A stretch of DNA of 64,000 nt, taken from NCBI GenBank assembly GCA_032173965.1, contig CM063285.1, positions 28,617,160 to 28,681,159 of the forward strand, given 5' to 3'. The position numbers and the translations under genes are program-made. The DNA is from Sitta carolinensis. Lineage: Eukaryota; Chordata; Aves; Passeriformes; Sittidae. Under the pieces are notes generated by a model. The model did not search any database. It saw only the letters and a program-made list of their open reading frames with translations, and was not told the DNA's origin. Shown here piece after piece: positions 11,540 through 25,100 of this stretch; position 1 is the stretch's first letter, and the number at the start of each line of letters is the position of its first letter.

Positions 11540-12955
11540 AAATTACTGGAGGTATTTTTATTTTACATAAAGGCAACTGCTGTCTCCTAATGTCTCAGTT
11601 TGTACCGGAGCATACCAGGCAAAGGACTTCCTGCAGAACAGCATTTTAAGAAAGGAAGGAGCCTATATTCACTTTTTAGCACAAAGGAGGAGGGCAACTG
11701 TGAAGCTGCTGATAGTCCCCATGTAACTGCACTTGGTTCACACTATGGAGTGGCTCAGAAATGCAAAATAACTTCCTTTCTCAGGAAAGAAAGTAGAAGC
11801 ACATAATCCAGGAGTGCATTGCACTGTCTGCTGCTGCTAATGGACATGGAGTCTCTAGCACCATACTAAAGCTGCTTGTGTAAAGCCCCAGAGCACAAGC
11901 AGCATGGACATCAGCTGCTCTGCCATAGATGGGCTGTCCTGCTCCGCTCCTATTGCACCACATTTTGTGCTCATGTAGGCACAGCCACACTCTGCCAAAT
12001 GATTTTTGCATTTTGTCCAGGATTTTGGATGAAAGAAACAAGTGAGATAGAATTGCAAATTTCAGGCACTGGTGATTTCATGTGTTGTCCTGAACGTATT
12101 TATGTTCCAAACACCAAAGCTTAGTATTATGAAATAATACTACTATGCTATTTAATCCTTTATTAGCACATGTTTCTCCACGTCTAGGTTTCTAAAAGCC
12201 ATAAATCACATTTTAGTGCTTTCTCCAAGAAACTTTGGTGAACTGGTTTTCTCTTGTTTTTCACGGAAAGGGAGTCACTAAGAAATCTCTCTGTCTCATA
12301 CCTTTTCATGAATTCTATTAGCAATGTGAAAATGCAAAAGTCCCAGCTACACAATATTTAAATAGGTATCTCAGTAGTGCCAGGTATCACTCCTCTGATG
12401 CTCCTTGATGCTCACCATATATACATTCAGGGACTACATTACTCTCTGAAATCAGCTTTTTGCCAACTGATCAGAAAAGATAGGGACCCAGTCTCAACCA
12501 AACTGTGTAGGGAAACATACAAAGGCAACATTGAAGTAGGAGCATAAACAAAATCTATGGTGAAAATACTGGATTGTCTTTCACAGGGGGACAAAGGAAC
12601 CTGGTGTTCCTTTGGATCAGGATCTAGGGGTCTAGGACCATTTACCAACTACATACACATTTTAACTATATTTCAGGTTTCACCAACTCTTTTTATTTTT
12701 GTACAAGGCATACAGGCTCTAAACCTATTTCTTTAAGGAAATCTGCTCATTAAACATATCAGATAAACCGAATAAGTAAATAAAGACATCCAAAAAGAGA
12801 TTCTGGCTTTCTTGTTTAAAGGGAGTTCCCTGTATTCCAGTCTGTGTCCGCAGCCTCTTGTTCTTTCAAGAAGGGTCTCCCTCCATCTTTCCCTGCAAAG
12901 TAGGTATTTACACACCTGCAAGATCCTCCCCTAGCCCCAAGTTTTCCCTTCTTAA
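11540..12955. other. Intergenic DNA, nothing identified
   Basis: This is AT-rich unique-looking sequence between two CR1 fragments. Frames of up to 86 codons exist on both strands, but none shows a recognisable domain, splice context or promoter. Confidence 0.7.
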
Positions 12956-12959
12956 GGCT

Positions 12960-13145
12960 TAGCCTTACCTTGTATGACAAAGACTCCAGTCCCTTTACCA
13001 TATTCACGGCCCTTCACTGGACTCTTTCCAGTATGTTCATGTTTCTTTTGTATGGAGGAGACCAGAATGGACACAGTGCTCCAGCTGTGGTCTCCCCAGC
13101 ACTGAGTAAAGGGGGATTATAATCTCTGCTTGACTGCATGTGGGG
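12960..13145 (-). mobile_element. CR1 LINE fragment (old)
   Basis: The phrases CTTCACTGGACTCTTTCCAG, GGAGACCAGAATGGACACAG and CTCCAGCTGTGGTCTCCCCA match the reverse-complement CR1 3' region (the 'acting with a collection of dealing-with-agent' block normally following the terminal tail). The copy is diverged and both ends are eroded. Confidence 0.75.
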
Positions 13146-14054
13146 ATGGACCACTCTTGAGCTTGGAGAAGATGATCCTTAAAAAATCAATCTGTTTTCT
13201 TGGACCCCTCCTCTCTCCAGGACCATAATGTTAACAGGGCAACTATCCCATAAAGAGATTACTCAATACAAAGGATTTCCATTTCAGCATATGAACATTA
13301 TACAATTTTCAGTATTTTCTTTTCCCTGTAATATTGATATCAGAGTACTGTTCTTTTATACATGTACTGGTTGTCATTGCTATTTTCTTTTTATTTGATT
13401 ATGCTCTTTTAATTTTTCTTTACAGGGTATGCACATCACTCTACTGAATCGGGTAATCCTAAATGTATCTATCACCTGAGAACCATCTCAAGTGTATCAT
13501 TTTTACACAAAACAGACTGTTTAGCCTTCTACCATACTGTATCTGCATCTGCTAACATTTGTGTGCAATCTCCAGAGAAGAAAAACAAAAAAATGTAATG
13601 TAAATAAGCACTTCAAAATGTCTAACATATATAGCAAGTAAAACCCATGAGCTACTGGGTTCATGGAGTAGGAATAGTTACTTATGTCTTGACAACCCTC
13701 TTCCCTAGTGAGAATTGGAATCATGTTCATTTTGCCTTTGTAAATTTCATACACTTGAGAAATGGAATGTCAGTACTGACAGGAAACACCAGGGAGCAGG
13801 AAGGGGGCGTGGGGTCCCTCCACCATCGAGAACCAGCAGGACCTAAGGACAACTCCAGTAGAAGCAATGCTTTTCCCCAAAACACTGCTATCTCCCAGGG
13901 CACCCAGACAGGTGATACCAAGTGGTTTAACTTTGCCCAGCCTTGGGCAATTTGAGGCAACAAGTCGGGTCTGGGTTCCATGCGGGGCCCAATGGGGCAG
14001 AGCAGAAGCCAGCACTAGGACCGAGGACAAGGCTAGGACACACATCACCTCCCT

Positions 14055-14125
14055 TGACCTGCTGGCCACTCTTTTGATGCAGCCCAGGATGTGGTCAACT
14101 TTCTGGGCTGCAAGTGCACATATTC
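14055..14125 (-). mobile_element. CR1 LINE fragment
   Basis: GACCTGCTGGCCACTCTTTT, then GATGCAGCCCAGGATGTGGT and CTTTCTGGGCTGCAAGTGCA, is the reverse complement of an internal CR1 3' segment. The GC-richer sequence just left of it (13795-14055) may belong to the same insertion, but I do not recognise it. Confidence 0.75.
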
Positions 14126-14154
14126 CTGCCACATACTGAAAGACAATGGGGACC

Positions 14155-14242
14155 TAAGTCTGAGGTTATATGACAGTTACATAATGGTTGGATTTAACCT
14201 CGGAGGTCTTCTCCAAACTAAATGATTCCATGATTCTATGAC
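14155..14242 (+). mobile_element. CR1 LINE 3' tail, plus orientation
   Basis: ATGGTTGGATTTAACCTCGG, then AGGTCTTCTCCAAACTAAATG and ATTCCATGATTCTATGA, is the sense CR1 3' end including its ATTCTATG terminal repeats. It lies next to a minus-oriented fragment, so two insertions or an inversion met here. Confidence 0.8.
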
Positions 14243-14244
14243 AA

Positions 14245-17200
14245 TTGAGCTGGGATTAAAAGGTAGCATGTGCAGAAATTACTAGAGTAAAACACTGTAG
14301 GCTTGCAACAGATGAACTTGTTTGTTGAGGACAACTGAATTTGGTTATCTCTATGCCTTTTTTTCCCCCCAATCTATGCCATCATCATGCAAGTGCATTT
14401 TCATCTGAGAAACAACACAACATATTGGGCACTGCAGCAAACGTCCCAAAGGTAAGAGAGGCCTGGACGTAAGAAACTCTGTCCTCAGAGATGAAAAATA
14501 TATATAGGGGAATTCCTGTACAATTCCTACAGGAATTGTAGGAAAATGTAGGAAGAACTACAGTTGTCTGCCTTCCTTTCACCTGGATGAAAACAAACTC
14601 AGACAAACTGAGTTAATGAATGAGCTGTACTGGTAGGGCTCTAGATAAAGGTCTGTGCAGAGCCAGCCTAAAGCTTGCTTCAGTCACTCTCAGTACGTTG
14701 CCTTAAATAGTTCTTCAATTTAGAAAAACAGAAGTAAGGAAGTCATGAGTGTATCGGTTCCATGAAATACAGGTGTTCTGAACATTGAGATACCTAACCA
14801 GGAAAATAAATTTTTTACAAAATCCTCTGTATAAAGGTGCAGATAGAATAATTGTGACATTTCTATAGCACACTGCTTAGGAGACTTGATGTGTATATAG
14901 ATACACAGATACATACATACAAAAAGATATCTATAGAGATTTTTCAGAAAAAAAACACAAAGGAAAAGAAATAGAGAGCAAATTTAAATAGAAATTTCTG
15001 GCTTTAAGCATGTAATAACTTTCTTGGGTTTTGAGGATTTTGTGTTATTTTTTTAAATACAGGAAGGATTTTTCAGCTACATTTACTACTCCTTCCACTT
15101 TCTATTACTGTGTCTATTTATCACATATTTCTCCTTCTCTTGCTCCCTATCCCCTATAAGATAAATGTGTATCTTATGGTCTGGGATCTTCTGAGGAACA
15201 TCTGAATGAACTAGAAAATGTCTCAGTTTATTTCACAATCAGCACACAGGAACTGCTCTTCGCACAGAATTAAGGAGTCAGTTTGAATCCCAGAATACAT
15301 GAAGAAGACAGAGGAGCTCTATGGAAACAGTATTCTGTCCAGTGAAAATAGGACAATCTGATCACAACTGATTCAGCTTGCTTATGTCAGGCTAACAATG
15401 TTTCTTCCTCAAATGGCAAGGTGCCTATGTAATGACACAGAATTGGAAAAGTCAGCCTAAAACAGCAACAGACTAAATTGTGCCAGTTCATTTACTGCCA
15501 GTCCTTCTTCCACCTCTGAACTTTGGTTCACAGGCTACATTTACAACCTTTTCCTCCTCTAAGCTGTGCACATGTGCAACCTTACTAGTGAGTTTATTAC
15601 TTACTTCATAAAAATTATCAACATAAAACTTTTCTAATTTTTTCAAATTTGAAAGTTATTTAAGTGAAATGACAAACATAACAAAAATATTCTGCTTGTT
15701 GTTTATATCAATGCAATATGAATGAGCCAACTTGTTTGCTTTTTCAGTTGTTAAAACTTTCCCCAATCACTATTCCTCCATATATTAATCTTTTTGAGGG
15801 TAAAAGGCATCACACAAGAGATGAAATTTATGTTCTTTATGTCTAACAACAACTTGAGAACAGACACTGAAATGTATAAAGTTATATTGCTGAAGTAGAT
15901 GAATCAACAATGATGTTCCATCCGCTTAACTGAATATCAAGTAAAATATTACACAGAAATAATCAGAGCAAGAAAGCTCAGAAGTTAAATATTTATTATG
16001 TTTACACTCCAACTAAGAAACAAAGTGTATGAAAAAATAAAATACCATGTCTTCTGCTGAAACATATCCTGACCACAGTCTTTTCTGGCTGACAAAAGGA
16101 GTAAGCTGTTTTATTCAGTAGAATTTAGAGTTCACTGGCACATGTTTAACACAAAACCAAACAGGAGAACCCCAGATTGCACCAGACTACAGTACATTGA
16201 ATACCCCTCACCAGCAATGACCTCGATATGCACAGCATGTTCTCACATTCTTCACATACCCACACCTCCTTGCAGCTATTTCTAATGAGAATTGATGCAC
16301 AAGTGAAGTTCAGGAGCAGGCCAGATGTCATGGCAAGGAACATCTCCTTTTCAAGGATATCTCAATCTGAGTGTGCTCACCTCCCCGAAGCTACCAGCTA
16401 AAAAGCATACTCCAGCATTGCAAGGATTCATTTGGGCTCCTACAACTCAATGCTGTTGCCTACAGGAGTCAGAAAGGGAAAACAGAAAGAATTAATGAGC
16501 ACCAAACCTTCTCCCAAAGACAGACCTTGTACATAGTGATTTTGCAGCTCCAATTTTAAATTAGTGCCTAGCTTTCAAAAAAGCCTCTTATTTCTTACAA
16601 AACACCTCTGCAGACTGGAACATGTACATTAATCCTGTCACTTGCATTTTCTATATAACACATGTCACAACACTTGAACCATGTGTGTAAACAGAGCTCT
16701 GCTTTTGAACGTTTGGCACCACATCTCATCTGCCCCAGGCCATCACATGCCAAACAAACCAAGCTTGCAGATGCCAGACCGAAACAATGGACAAGCAGGC
16801 GTTGGAAGTTATCATCTGTCTGCCTTAAACAGAGAGGATCCACAGGAGCCACTCTTGTAAGCACAAACAGATGCCAAAGCACAGGCTTCTGGAAAAAGCT
16901 TACAGTTCCCATGTGTGGCAAGCCCCATTCCAGTGCTTAGCTTCTGTGGGAACAAGGGACTAAGTGCCAGGAGCTCAGGTTGGCAGCTGGAGTAGCTCAG
17001 GTATTAGTTAATGCTCCTTCTTACCTACAAAACTGAGGTTGCATGCTCCTCCCTGCTTCAGTGCAAAGCAGTGTTTAGACAGGGATAGAGATAGAGCCGA
17101 CTCACAAGTTAATGTTGTGGTGAAGAAGAGTCCTGGGAATACTTTTAATAAAAGGCATGAAGGATATGGATAAGATCATCACGCAGCCCATGAAAGTATT

Positions 17201-18740
17201 CCACAGCAAGGTATATCAGTAAATTGCATCTTCATTTGGGATAAAAGCCAGTCCAGGGATTAACTGAATAACCTGTCAAGGCCCTTCATCATCAATCACC
17301 TGCACTGTCTCTGAAAATGTGTGGAAACAATTCCACCCTCCTTCCTCCACTGCAATGGGGTGATTCATGGAGTGTTGCATGGAAAAAAAATAGGTCTGGC
17401 TTGTGAATAACAAACCTGCCTACGCAAACTTGCGTTTATGGGAAATACACATGAAACACAGGTTAAATAAGACTCTCCATGGTAAAACATTGATTATAAG
17501 AGGAAAATAAGAATTTTTGGCCATGTTAATGGTTGCATAAGGAACCACCATTAATCAAGTTATCTGTAGTGCATATATCCAGTTGTCTACACAAAATAGG
17601 TACCGGGTATTGGCACTGTTTCCCTGCAGGTGAGTGCTGGCTAGCATGAACCCTGCCATCATGCATGAACCCAAGAAACTTTTAGAGCTGGGACACCAAG
17701 TAGTTCTTGGAAAAGAAGCTTCCCTATCCCATTCCTGAACAGCATGAGCTGTTTAGGCCATCACTTCTGCTTTCCCAGCATATCCGACCTACACCACCTA
17801 CCACTCCAATTACCTATTGGAGAGCTCTCACTTTATCATATCCCCAATATTTCTTTGTTCCAGCCATGGCCTGCCATCCATGCTACCCTCCATTGCCTCA
17901 TGTAACACCACAGTCCAGTTGAAGTAGATTTTTGTTCTCTATTTTTTTTCTTATATTTTAAGATGCAGAACCCCTTGAGTTATGAGAAGGCATTTATTTA
18001 TCTTTGGAAATGTATCCTTTTTTATGCATCGTGGTAAAGAAATCCCCATTTCTTTATATAGACATGGGCTTGTAGGAATATTTGACTACTATTTCTTGTA
18101 ACAAACCACCTAATGGTACTAAAAATTATTGTTTGAAGGTCTTCACTTTATTTCTATGTAACATTCATGGACACCTACATATTAGTATTTTAGAAAATAC
18201 CAATATTTTTCAAAATATCTGTCTAGAAATATCTAGCAGCAACAAAAATTTACTAGACAGAAAATCCTCAAACTTTATCTGCCTCAAAAACTAATACATC
18301 AAGTTTCTTCCTTATATTTTCTTCTATGAAACAGTGACAGATCCTACTGCAAGGTTGTTTAACCTCTGTGTGGTAATGCAAATTTTATCTGACCAGGTCT
18401 CTTAGGTATTTCTGAGCCTTGAATCATTACCAGCCTGAGTGATGGTATATAGACAGAAAACCCAGCAGTTGGGTCACTATTTAGATAATGGCTCTTTTTC
18501 TCCACAAGGCAAAGACAACATACATATGTGCAGGAGAGCTGTAAACAGAGTTAGAAGCTAAGAAATTAATAGGAGAATATGATGGGTGAAGAGAGCAAAG
18601 ATTTTAAGTTCAGACTTAAAGTTTCATTTTAAATAAAAAATATTTACATTCATCTAGCCAAACTTTAGATTAGTTAAGCTAAAGACAATTATTTTACTTC
18701 AAGTTATATAAACATTTTATTGTTTCTTTTCCTATTTGAT
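14245..18740. other. Intergenic DNA, no gene identified
   Basis: This is AT-rich non-coding sequence. A 10-bp-arm hairpin (14519-14540) and a weak tRNA-like stretch (about 16988-17050) are the only structured items seen. None of the open frames resembles a known protein. Confidence 0.7.
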
Positions 18741-18747
18741 CCTCCAT

Positions 18748-18749
<2 letters not shown>

Positions 18750-18779
<30 letters not shown>
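18750..18779. repeat. T30 homopolymer
   Basis: An uninterrupted run of 30 T precedes a short GC-rich block on its right. On the minus strand it could be a poly(A) tail, but no AATAAA lies just upstream in that orientation, so it is listed only as a homopolymer. Confidence 0.9.
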
Positions 18780-18782
<3 letters not shown>

Positions 18783-18849
18783 TTAATTAATATTACAAAG
18801 ATGCTGAAAGAGAAATCATGCACTCAATCATTTTGAAAGAGCAGTTTTA

Positions 18850-19130
18850 ACCCGGGTCCCTGCAGCAGCAGCCAGCAGTGCCTGGTGTATCTGGCCATGG
18901 TACCATGGTACTGGCAGTACCAGGTGCAGGTGCTGGCAGTGCCAGCAGGCAGGAGCAGTGCTGGCAGTGTGTGAAGCCTGGGTCTCGTCCCACTCACAAG
19001 CATTTCACGTGCTCCAAACCAGACTGTTCTGCCAAGCTGCTTCATTGCCCTCGTGAGCTCTGCTTGCTTCTCCCCAGAGAGGTCAGTGCTTGCTTTTGCT
19101 GGCTGGCACAGGCTACTTTTGTATAAAAAG
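18850..19130. repeat. GC-rich block with short palindromes and CAG/GGCAGTG-type repeats
   Basis: The block contains CCATGGTACCATGG (18895-18908, perfect 14-bp palindrome), followed by TGGTACTGGCAGTACCA (7-bp arms), and repeated CTGGCAGTGCC / CTGGCAGTGTG units. Its composition differs from the AT-rich flanks. It also holds a 103-codon minus-strand frame (18824-19135) without a recognisable domain. It could be a degraded insertion of unknown family. Confidence 0.5.
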
Positions 19131-19134
19131 GGCA

Positions 19135-22100
19135 ACAGGTGGCAAGGCCCACCCCAAGGTCATGGAGAAGTCTGTGCCTTCCAGCTGCCCAGAAAGGAAA
19201 ACTGACTTCACATTCCCAGTTCACCTGCATGGCAGCAGGTACTGCTGTAGTTACACATGCAGTTTCCATTACATAAGCATTTGCTGACAGAACTTTAAAA
19301 CCCCCACTCCTTGAGAGCAGTACTTTTTTTAAAAAATTAATTTCCTGATGTGACTATGGAGAATGATGACCCAGGGATATTAGCTTCAAGCACTGAGTAT
19401 ATTATAAAAACCCCTAAACAACAAAACCCAAAGTAAGATTAAAACACACTCCTACATTAAATTACTAAGGGTTGAAACATATGATTTGGCACAAATTATT
19501 GAAGATTGCAACAGATATTAGTTTGGCTTTACAGAGTTAATGACAAGCTGAAAATTATTTCATAAGCCCATACAAGGAAGCCTTTGCTTACTTGTTTTTG
19601 TTCTTAGGTTGTTAACTGCATGCCTACAAGGTTAAATACAGCCCAAGGTATCCTAGAGTGAAACCACAAACTCACGATTTTCCTAGCAAATCTCAAATGT
19701 GGTAAAAAGTTCCATATCTCATAATTCCCCTTTAGGCTTTGACATTAAAAGAATTGCAAATGTGCAGCTTGCACAGGCTCTTTCCCATTCCAAGAGGCCA
19801 AATGCAAGCTTTCTCTGCTCTCTTTGGCTGACACACCTGAACTGGCAAGATGAAGCAGAGGTAACTTTTCAATAACAATTTAGAGATTAGCTGGTAAAAA
19901 ATTAGAGAAATTAGAAATTTAAAATTAACTGTAAACGAAACCCAACCCAAACCAAAAAAGTATTTCCAATAGCTAATAACCATTCCAGAAAGTGGGATAA
20001 TATTTTCACCTCCATGGCAAGTGCTTTATCATCCATAATGGCACTGCTTTGCCTGCAGCTGGCTTGTGGCCTCCTCAGACAAGGCTGCAGGGTGCATGAT
20101 CCCCATATTATGTACCCCCTTCAGAAAGAAAGAAGCAAAGAAAACAACATTACACCAGGTGTGTCCAGTAGCATGTCCTTCTTAGTAAGCACAGACTAAT
20201 CTTGGATCGTTGATGGTAAGTGATGAAGCTGAAAGGAGTTTTTAGCTTTGTAAAAGTACAGGCTCATTCCGTTTCCTTCAATACACTCAATATTTTCTTT
20301 TTGCCTTCAAATGCTTATTGAATGCAACTTCCTCTCAACTGTTATCTACCCCACTAAGCAGAGAAACAAAACTTTCAAAGCTCACACTATAAACCCTAGA
20401 GCAGCCACAGTCCCAAACTATGCTGAGTTATCAGAGATCTTGCTTTCACAGGGATGAAAGGACTTTCATCATATTCCCAGAAAGCAGTGGAGAGCATGGC
20501 TTTGCCCCATGCAGAAGGAGTTATCCCTCCCATGAGAAGGTGGTCTGAGCTTGCCTGGAATGCCGTGATGGTACGTCAGTGTCCAGCTGGGTGGCGCAAT
20601 CCTTCAGAGCACAGAATGAAAACTATATAATTCTAAACTTCAGGAAAAGCTGCCCAAGTGAAGCATGTCAACAGATGTTTCCTGTCATACATTATCACCT
20701 AATGTAGCATAGGGTGGTGAACCACAGGGACATTTCTGACAGGTTAATTCAATAAGAATTGTGAAATAGAAATACAAAGGGAGTGGGAGGAATGCAGAGA
20801 TCATCTTCAACCTTTTTTCAACCAGTCCAAACAGGCCATATACAGTAATGGTCTCTTCCTTATCACTATAGTAACTAATAAGGCAGCACTGAATTTCTTG
20901 AAGTCCTTTAGCATGATTATGTGCACACATGAACACTGTGGTCAGCTAATAGTGTTACTTAACTTCTTCTGGAGTTGATAAAAATATTTCCCTTAGTTTC
21001 AGCAGAATCTAGATTAGGATATTAATGATACACAGTGTACTGCCTAGAAGATCTATTGCTTCTTAGTGAGCTTTTATCTATAGTAAAATTGCACTGCTTT
21101 TCCAGTTTTATTTACCCTTGGTACAGTCAGATTTTGAATGCACATATTAAATTTAAGAATTTGTATGTCTTACAGTGCAAGTTCCCCAGCAAGTAGAAAA
21201 CTCCCTTGAGCATCCACAAAGGATTCCCAAAGAGTATTACAGTTCCCAAGCAAATGGCTTTGACCAAAATGTCTCTGAAAATATAAAAACTTTAAGTGTC
21301 TAAACTCTTCATAGCATCAAAAGTATTTCTGAAGAAAGAACCTTTACTGAGCTTTTCATCTGATAGGGCATGTGGCATGTTGACAGAGCAGCAGCACCTC
21401 CCACCAAGCAGGGCCTTTCCTCAGACATGAAAATACGAATGGGCCTCCTCACCAAACTGCAGTTGTGTAGATGCACAACCACAGATTCTGGTTTGAAAAA
21501 GAGCAGTCTAAACGTGCAGAAGCAGAACCAGTACTCAAAGTATCTTTTCATGGAGGCAATTTCTTTTTTTTTAGTCTTTTGAGACAACAACTGTAAAAGT
21601 AATTCATTCATTATCCTTAAGAAATAAAAACATGAAACAAATTCAAAGTGAAAGACTAAAAATACTGTTTTCATTAATAAGAAGCTACTAGTGTACTTCA
21701 GATAATACTCCAGTTTAAAGATTTATGTGATTATTTTTGTACATCAAAATTCTTGCAAATAACTCCCAGTCCAACAGAAACAAGTTACCATTGATGCTGA
21801 AGGACTCTCTCAGCCCTACTTCCACTGAAATCTAGGACAACATTCCCCTGGGTTTTCACATGGTACAGTCTGGTAAAAAGAAGGCCATCACCAATTTGCC
21901 TAATGTTTCCTCTTTAAATCAGCAACTCTAAATTCAGATCCAAATTCTCAATAAAAGAAACATAAAAAGAGTTTGTTCTTCCTCAGACATTCCTGCTCAG
22001 CTCAGTGTACACTTGCTCTTTCAGTAACCTTCTGGCATAAAAGCATTTCAGCTTCTCAGTTAGGGAAAGTGTGAGGATTCTTTTAAAAAAATTTGTATTA

Positions 22101-25100
22101 GGACCTAGAGATTTTTGCTTGCTAAGCAGGAAGAGGATCAAGAGTGAGAATATGTGATCGGTGGGAAGAACTAAAGGGATTTCACCTCTGATAAATTCTC
22201 CTTTCTTCCCCAGGAGCCACATTTCTGACCTGGTTCCTTCCATGCAGATAAAATTATTCTTTTCCAAAACAAGCAAAAAAAAAGGATTTTATTTCAGTCC
22301 TTTAGACCTTAGAAAAGCACTTGCCTGGGGGCATTAGTCAGGATTAGTTATTCTCTTTCCTGATTGCAAGTATCAGAAAAAGCCCAGAACTCATATGCTT
22401 TGTTTCAGGATGGGTTTGAAACATTAATTTTCAACATGATGTGATCTTGTAGACTTTCAGTTTCTTTTACCTGTTTTATTCATACATAGTTGAAGTAGAC
22501 TTATTCAGAAAACTACATGTGTATTGTGATATTAGACTTGCTACAAATTTCACAAGCTACAAGAATACTTGGGTTAGGTGGAAAGAAAAAGAATTGTTCA
22601 GCCAATATCTATGTTTGTCAAGAAACCAACAAAGTGGAAAATATTCTCATTTATATGTACAGCATCTGAAATTACCTAGTGTGAGTGAAATTCAAAAAGA
22701 TTACAGAGATGGTTAATCAAAAGATCTCTGCCCAATGAAGAAGCATGCAATTGGCATCTTACCTTGAGTGAATGGGCTTGCAGATAAGTACAAGGTGTAG
22801 TAGGTACTCACAAACTAAAACACCAGGTATAGAATGGTATATCCATATTAAATTTCATCAGGCTAATTGTCCTGATAATACTGACAGTGCTTTCCATGTA
22901 AAATCAATAGCAACAGCAAAATCTTTGGTTAGGAAGAAGAAATTGTCAGGGTAAGCCTGATACTTGATGAAAATTTGTTTTAATCCTTTAATCATTACTT
23001 CCAAACTTCTTTGTTCTGTTTCGAATCTCTGGATTGACAGTCTGCATGCTGTTGTCACACCATGATCTCATTTTATCTTTCCTCCACTCCACTGCTACCC
23101 CAGTGCAGTTTCTCCACAAGTCCCACACCAGGACAACAGGTCACTTTAGGCATCACAAATTATATTAAAGGATTAGAAATGAAAAGTTTTACACAGGCTG
23201 CGTATCATATCAGTAGATTGTGGACCAAGTTGAAAGATGCAGTATTTAAAACAACATTTATCTGAGGTACCTGTCAGGGACCCTGGTATGTAACCAGTAA
23301 CAGGGTTGAGTTGACACAATACACTGTTAGGTATTCCAAATCTCAGGCTGCATAAAAAGAGCAAGCCAGCAATGACTTCTGAAACCAACATCACTGAGTT
23401 ACTTAGAACCATCCATACACTCTGCTTCTCTATCTGAAGAAAGCTACTATCACATCTGGACTGGGAATCAGCCCAAATTTGGCTTTTGGGAGCATGACTG
23501 TGAGACAGATAAATCAGGAATTAAAACCTTCATGAACAGCTGATGGGTTAAGCATGGTTACAAGGAAAGAAAACCAAGAAGCTTTTCTCAAGCTAGGGGG
23601 AAATTATCATTCTCATGATGAAGCCTCCACCCCATGCCTCGGGTACAAAAGCACTGTGCAGTGAGGGCTTCCAGCACCTTTCCCTTCAGTTCACCCAGGC
23701 CCTTCAGGCAGCTCATGTGCATCTTCACACAGTACAGCAAAATAATGGAGGCATAGGTATAAACTGAGTAAACACCACCCAAATGATTAAGTACTCCAGA
23801 GACAACTCCACACTTGTGCTCTCAGGGGTACAAGATGATTAAATAATTTGCAAGATTAGCCCAGAGCTGACACTCTACTTAGACAAATGAGTCCAAATGG
23901 CTTTGAATAGCTCATTATCCATCATGGTTGCATAGAGCAAATAGAACCTGAGAAGCACAACAAATGCAGCTCCCTCTCTGCAGTCGCTAGGAGTTAGAGA
24001 GGCTCAGCCTTCAGTGGACATTCATCTCATTGTTACAACAGAAAGCAGCACAGTGCAGCTCTTCATACAGTCACTGTGCCCCAGTCTGTGCTTTAGCTTT
24101 ATTCCCCTCCATTACAGAAGATCCAAGACTCATCATATCAGGCTGCACAAAACTCAGCATGGAGCATTTTCAAGGGAACAATGGCAGCAACAAAAGGAAT
24201 ACTTTGAGTTCCAAGCCAGTGCCACTGCACAGCCATAGAGGGCTGTTCATCCTCTTTCGTGGCCATTTAGAAGATAGATGTTGGTTACCCTACTGTCCTG
24301 CAGGAAGGGAAAAGTAGCATTGTTTCTAATTCCAGGGAATTCTTCCAACTCTGTCTGCCCTCTGCAGCATCCCATGCATTTCAGTGACTTCAATAGTAGT
24401 CAAATGCCAAATACTGTGCGTCAATGCATTTGACTCCTCCACAATTCCTTGAAGAATGCATACCATATTCTCCTTAAAAATCTTGCAAGCTTCAGTGGTG
24501 ACAGACTAAACTTCTCCTTTAACCTTTAAGTTCTACAAGAAATTAAGATCAATAATTGTTCTTTCTAGCAAGCCTCTCTTCTATGTAATGAGCTGAGTCC
24601 AAAGAAAAAAAACCTCACCTCCAGGCTTCCAAAGACATATGAAATCACGCTGAGTCTTTGCTGTAACAGGCTACTCCTCTCCAGCCCCCTACGCAGCTTC
24701 ACTTATACAGCAAGTTAATTTTGAAACCTCATACATGCACAAGTGCACTGTGCTGCTTGCACCCATCACCTGTTGAAAGACCAAGCGTCTGAGTGTTATT
24801 TTGGTGGAAGTGCTGTAATAGTAGCTTACCTGAATATTTTTTATTTTTCTACCTTGTGTTCCTCACATCTCCAGTGAAACGTCATGTTCATTTCCACATC
24901 CAAAACCAGCATCAACTTCTGTTACACAGTACAAGGCTCAACAACCCTGGACTCATGAGGATGGCTGGCAAGTTTCCTTATTTCTTTTCAAGTCCCCTAC
25001 CATTTTCCAGGAGTTCCACTTCCATTTTCATTAGGAGATAACTAATACAAAGTTTCTACAGATAGGCTGAGTGATGAATTCTAAGTACAATATTGATATC

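Noticed and set aside
13769..13782. 14-bp palindrome TGTCAGTACTGACA
   Set aside because: Arms of 7 bp are expected several times by chance in a window of this size.
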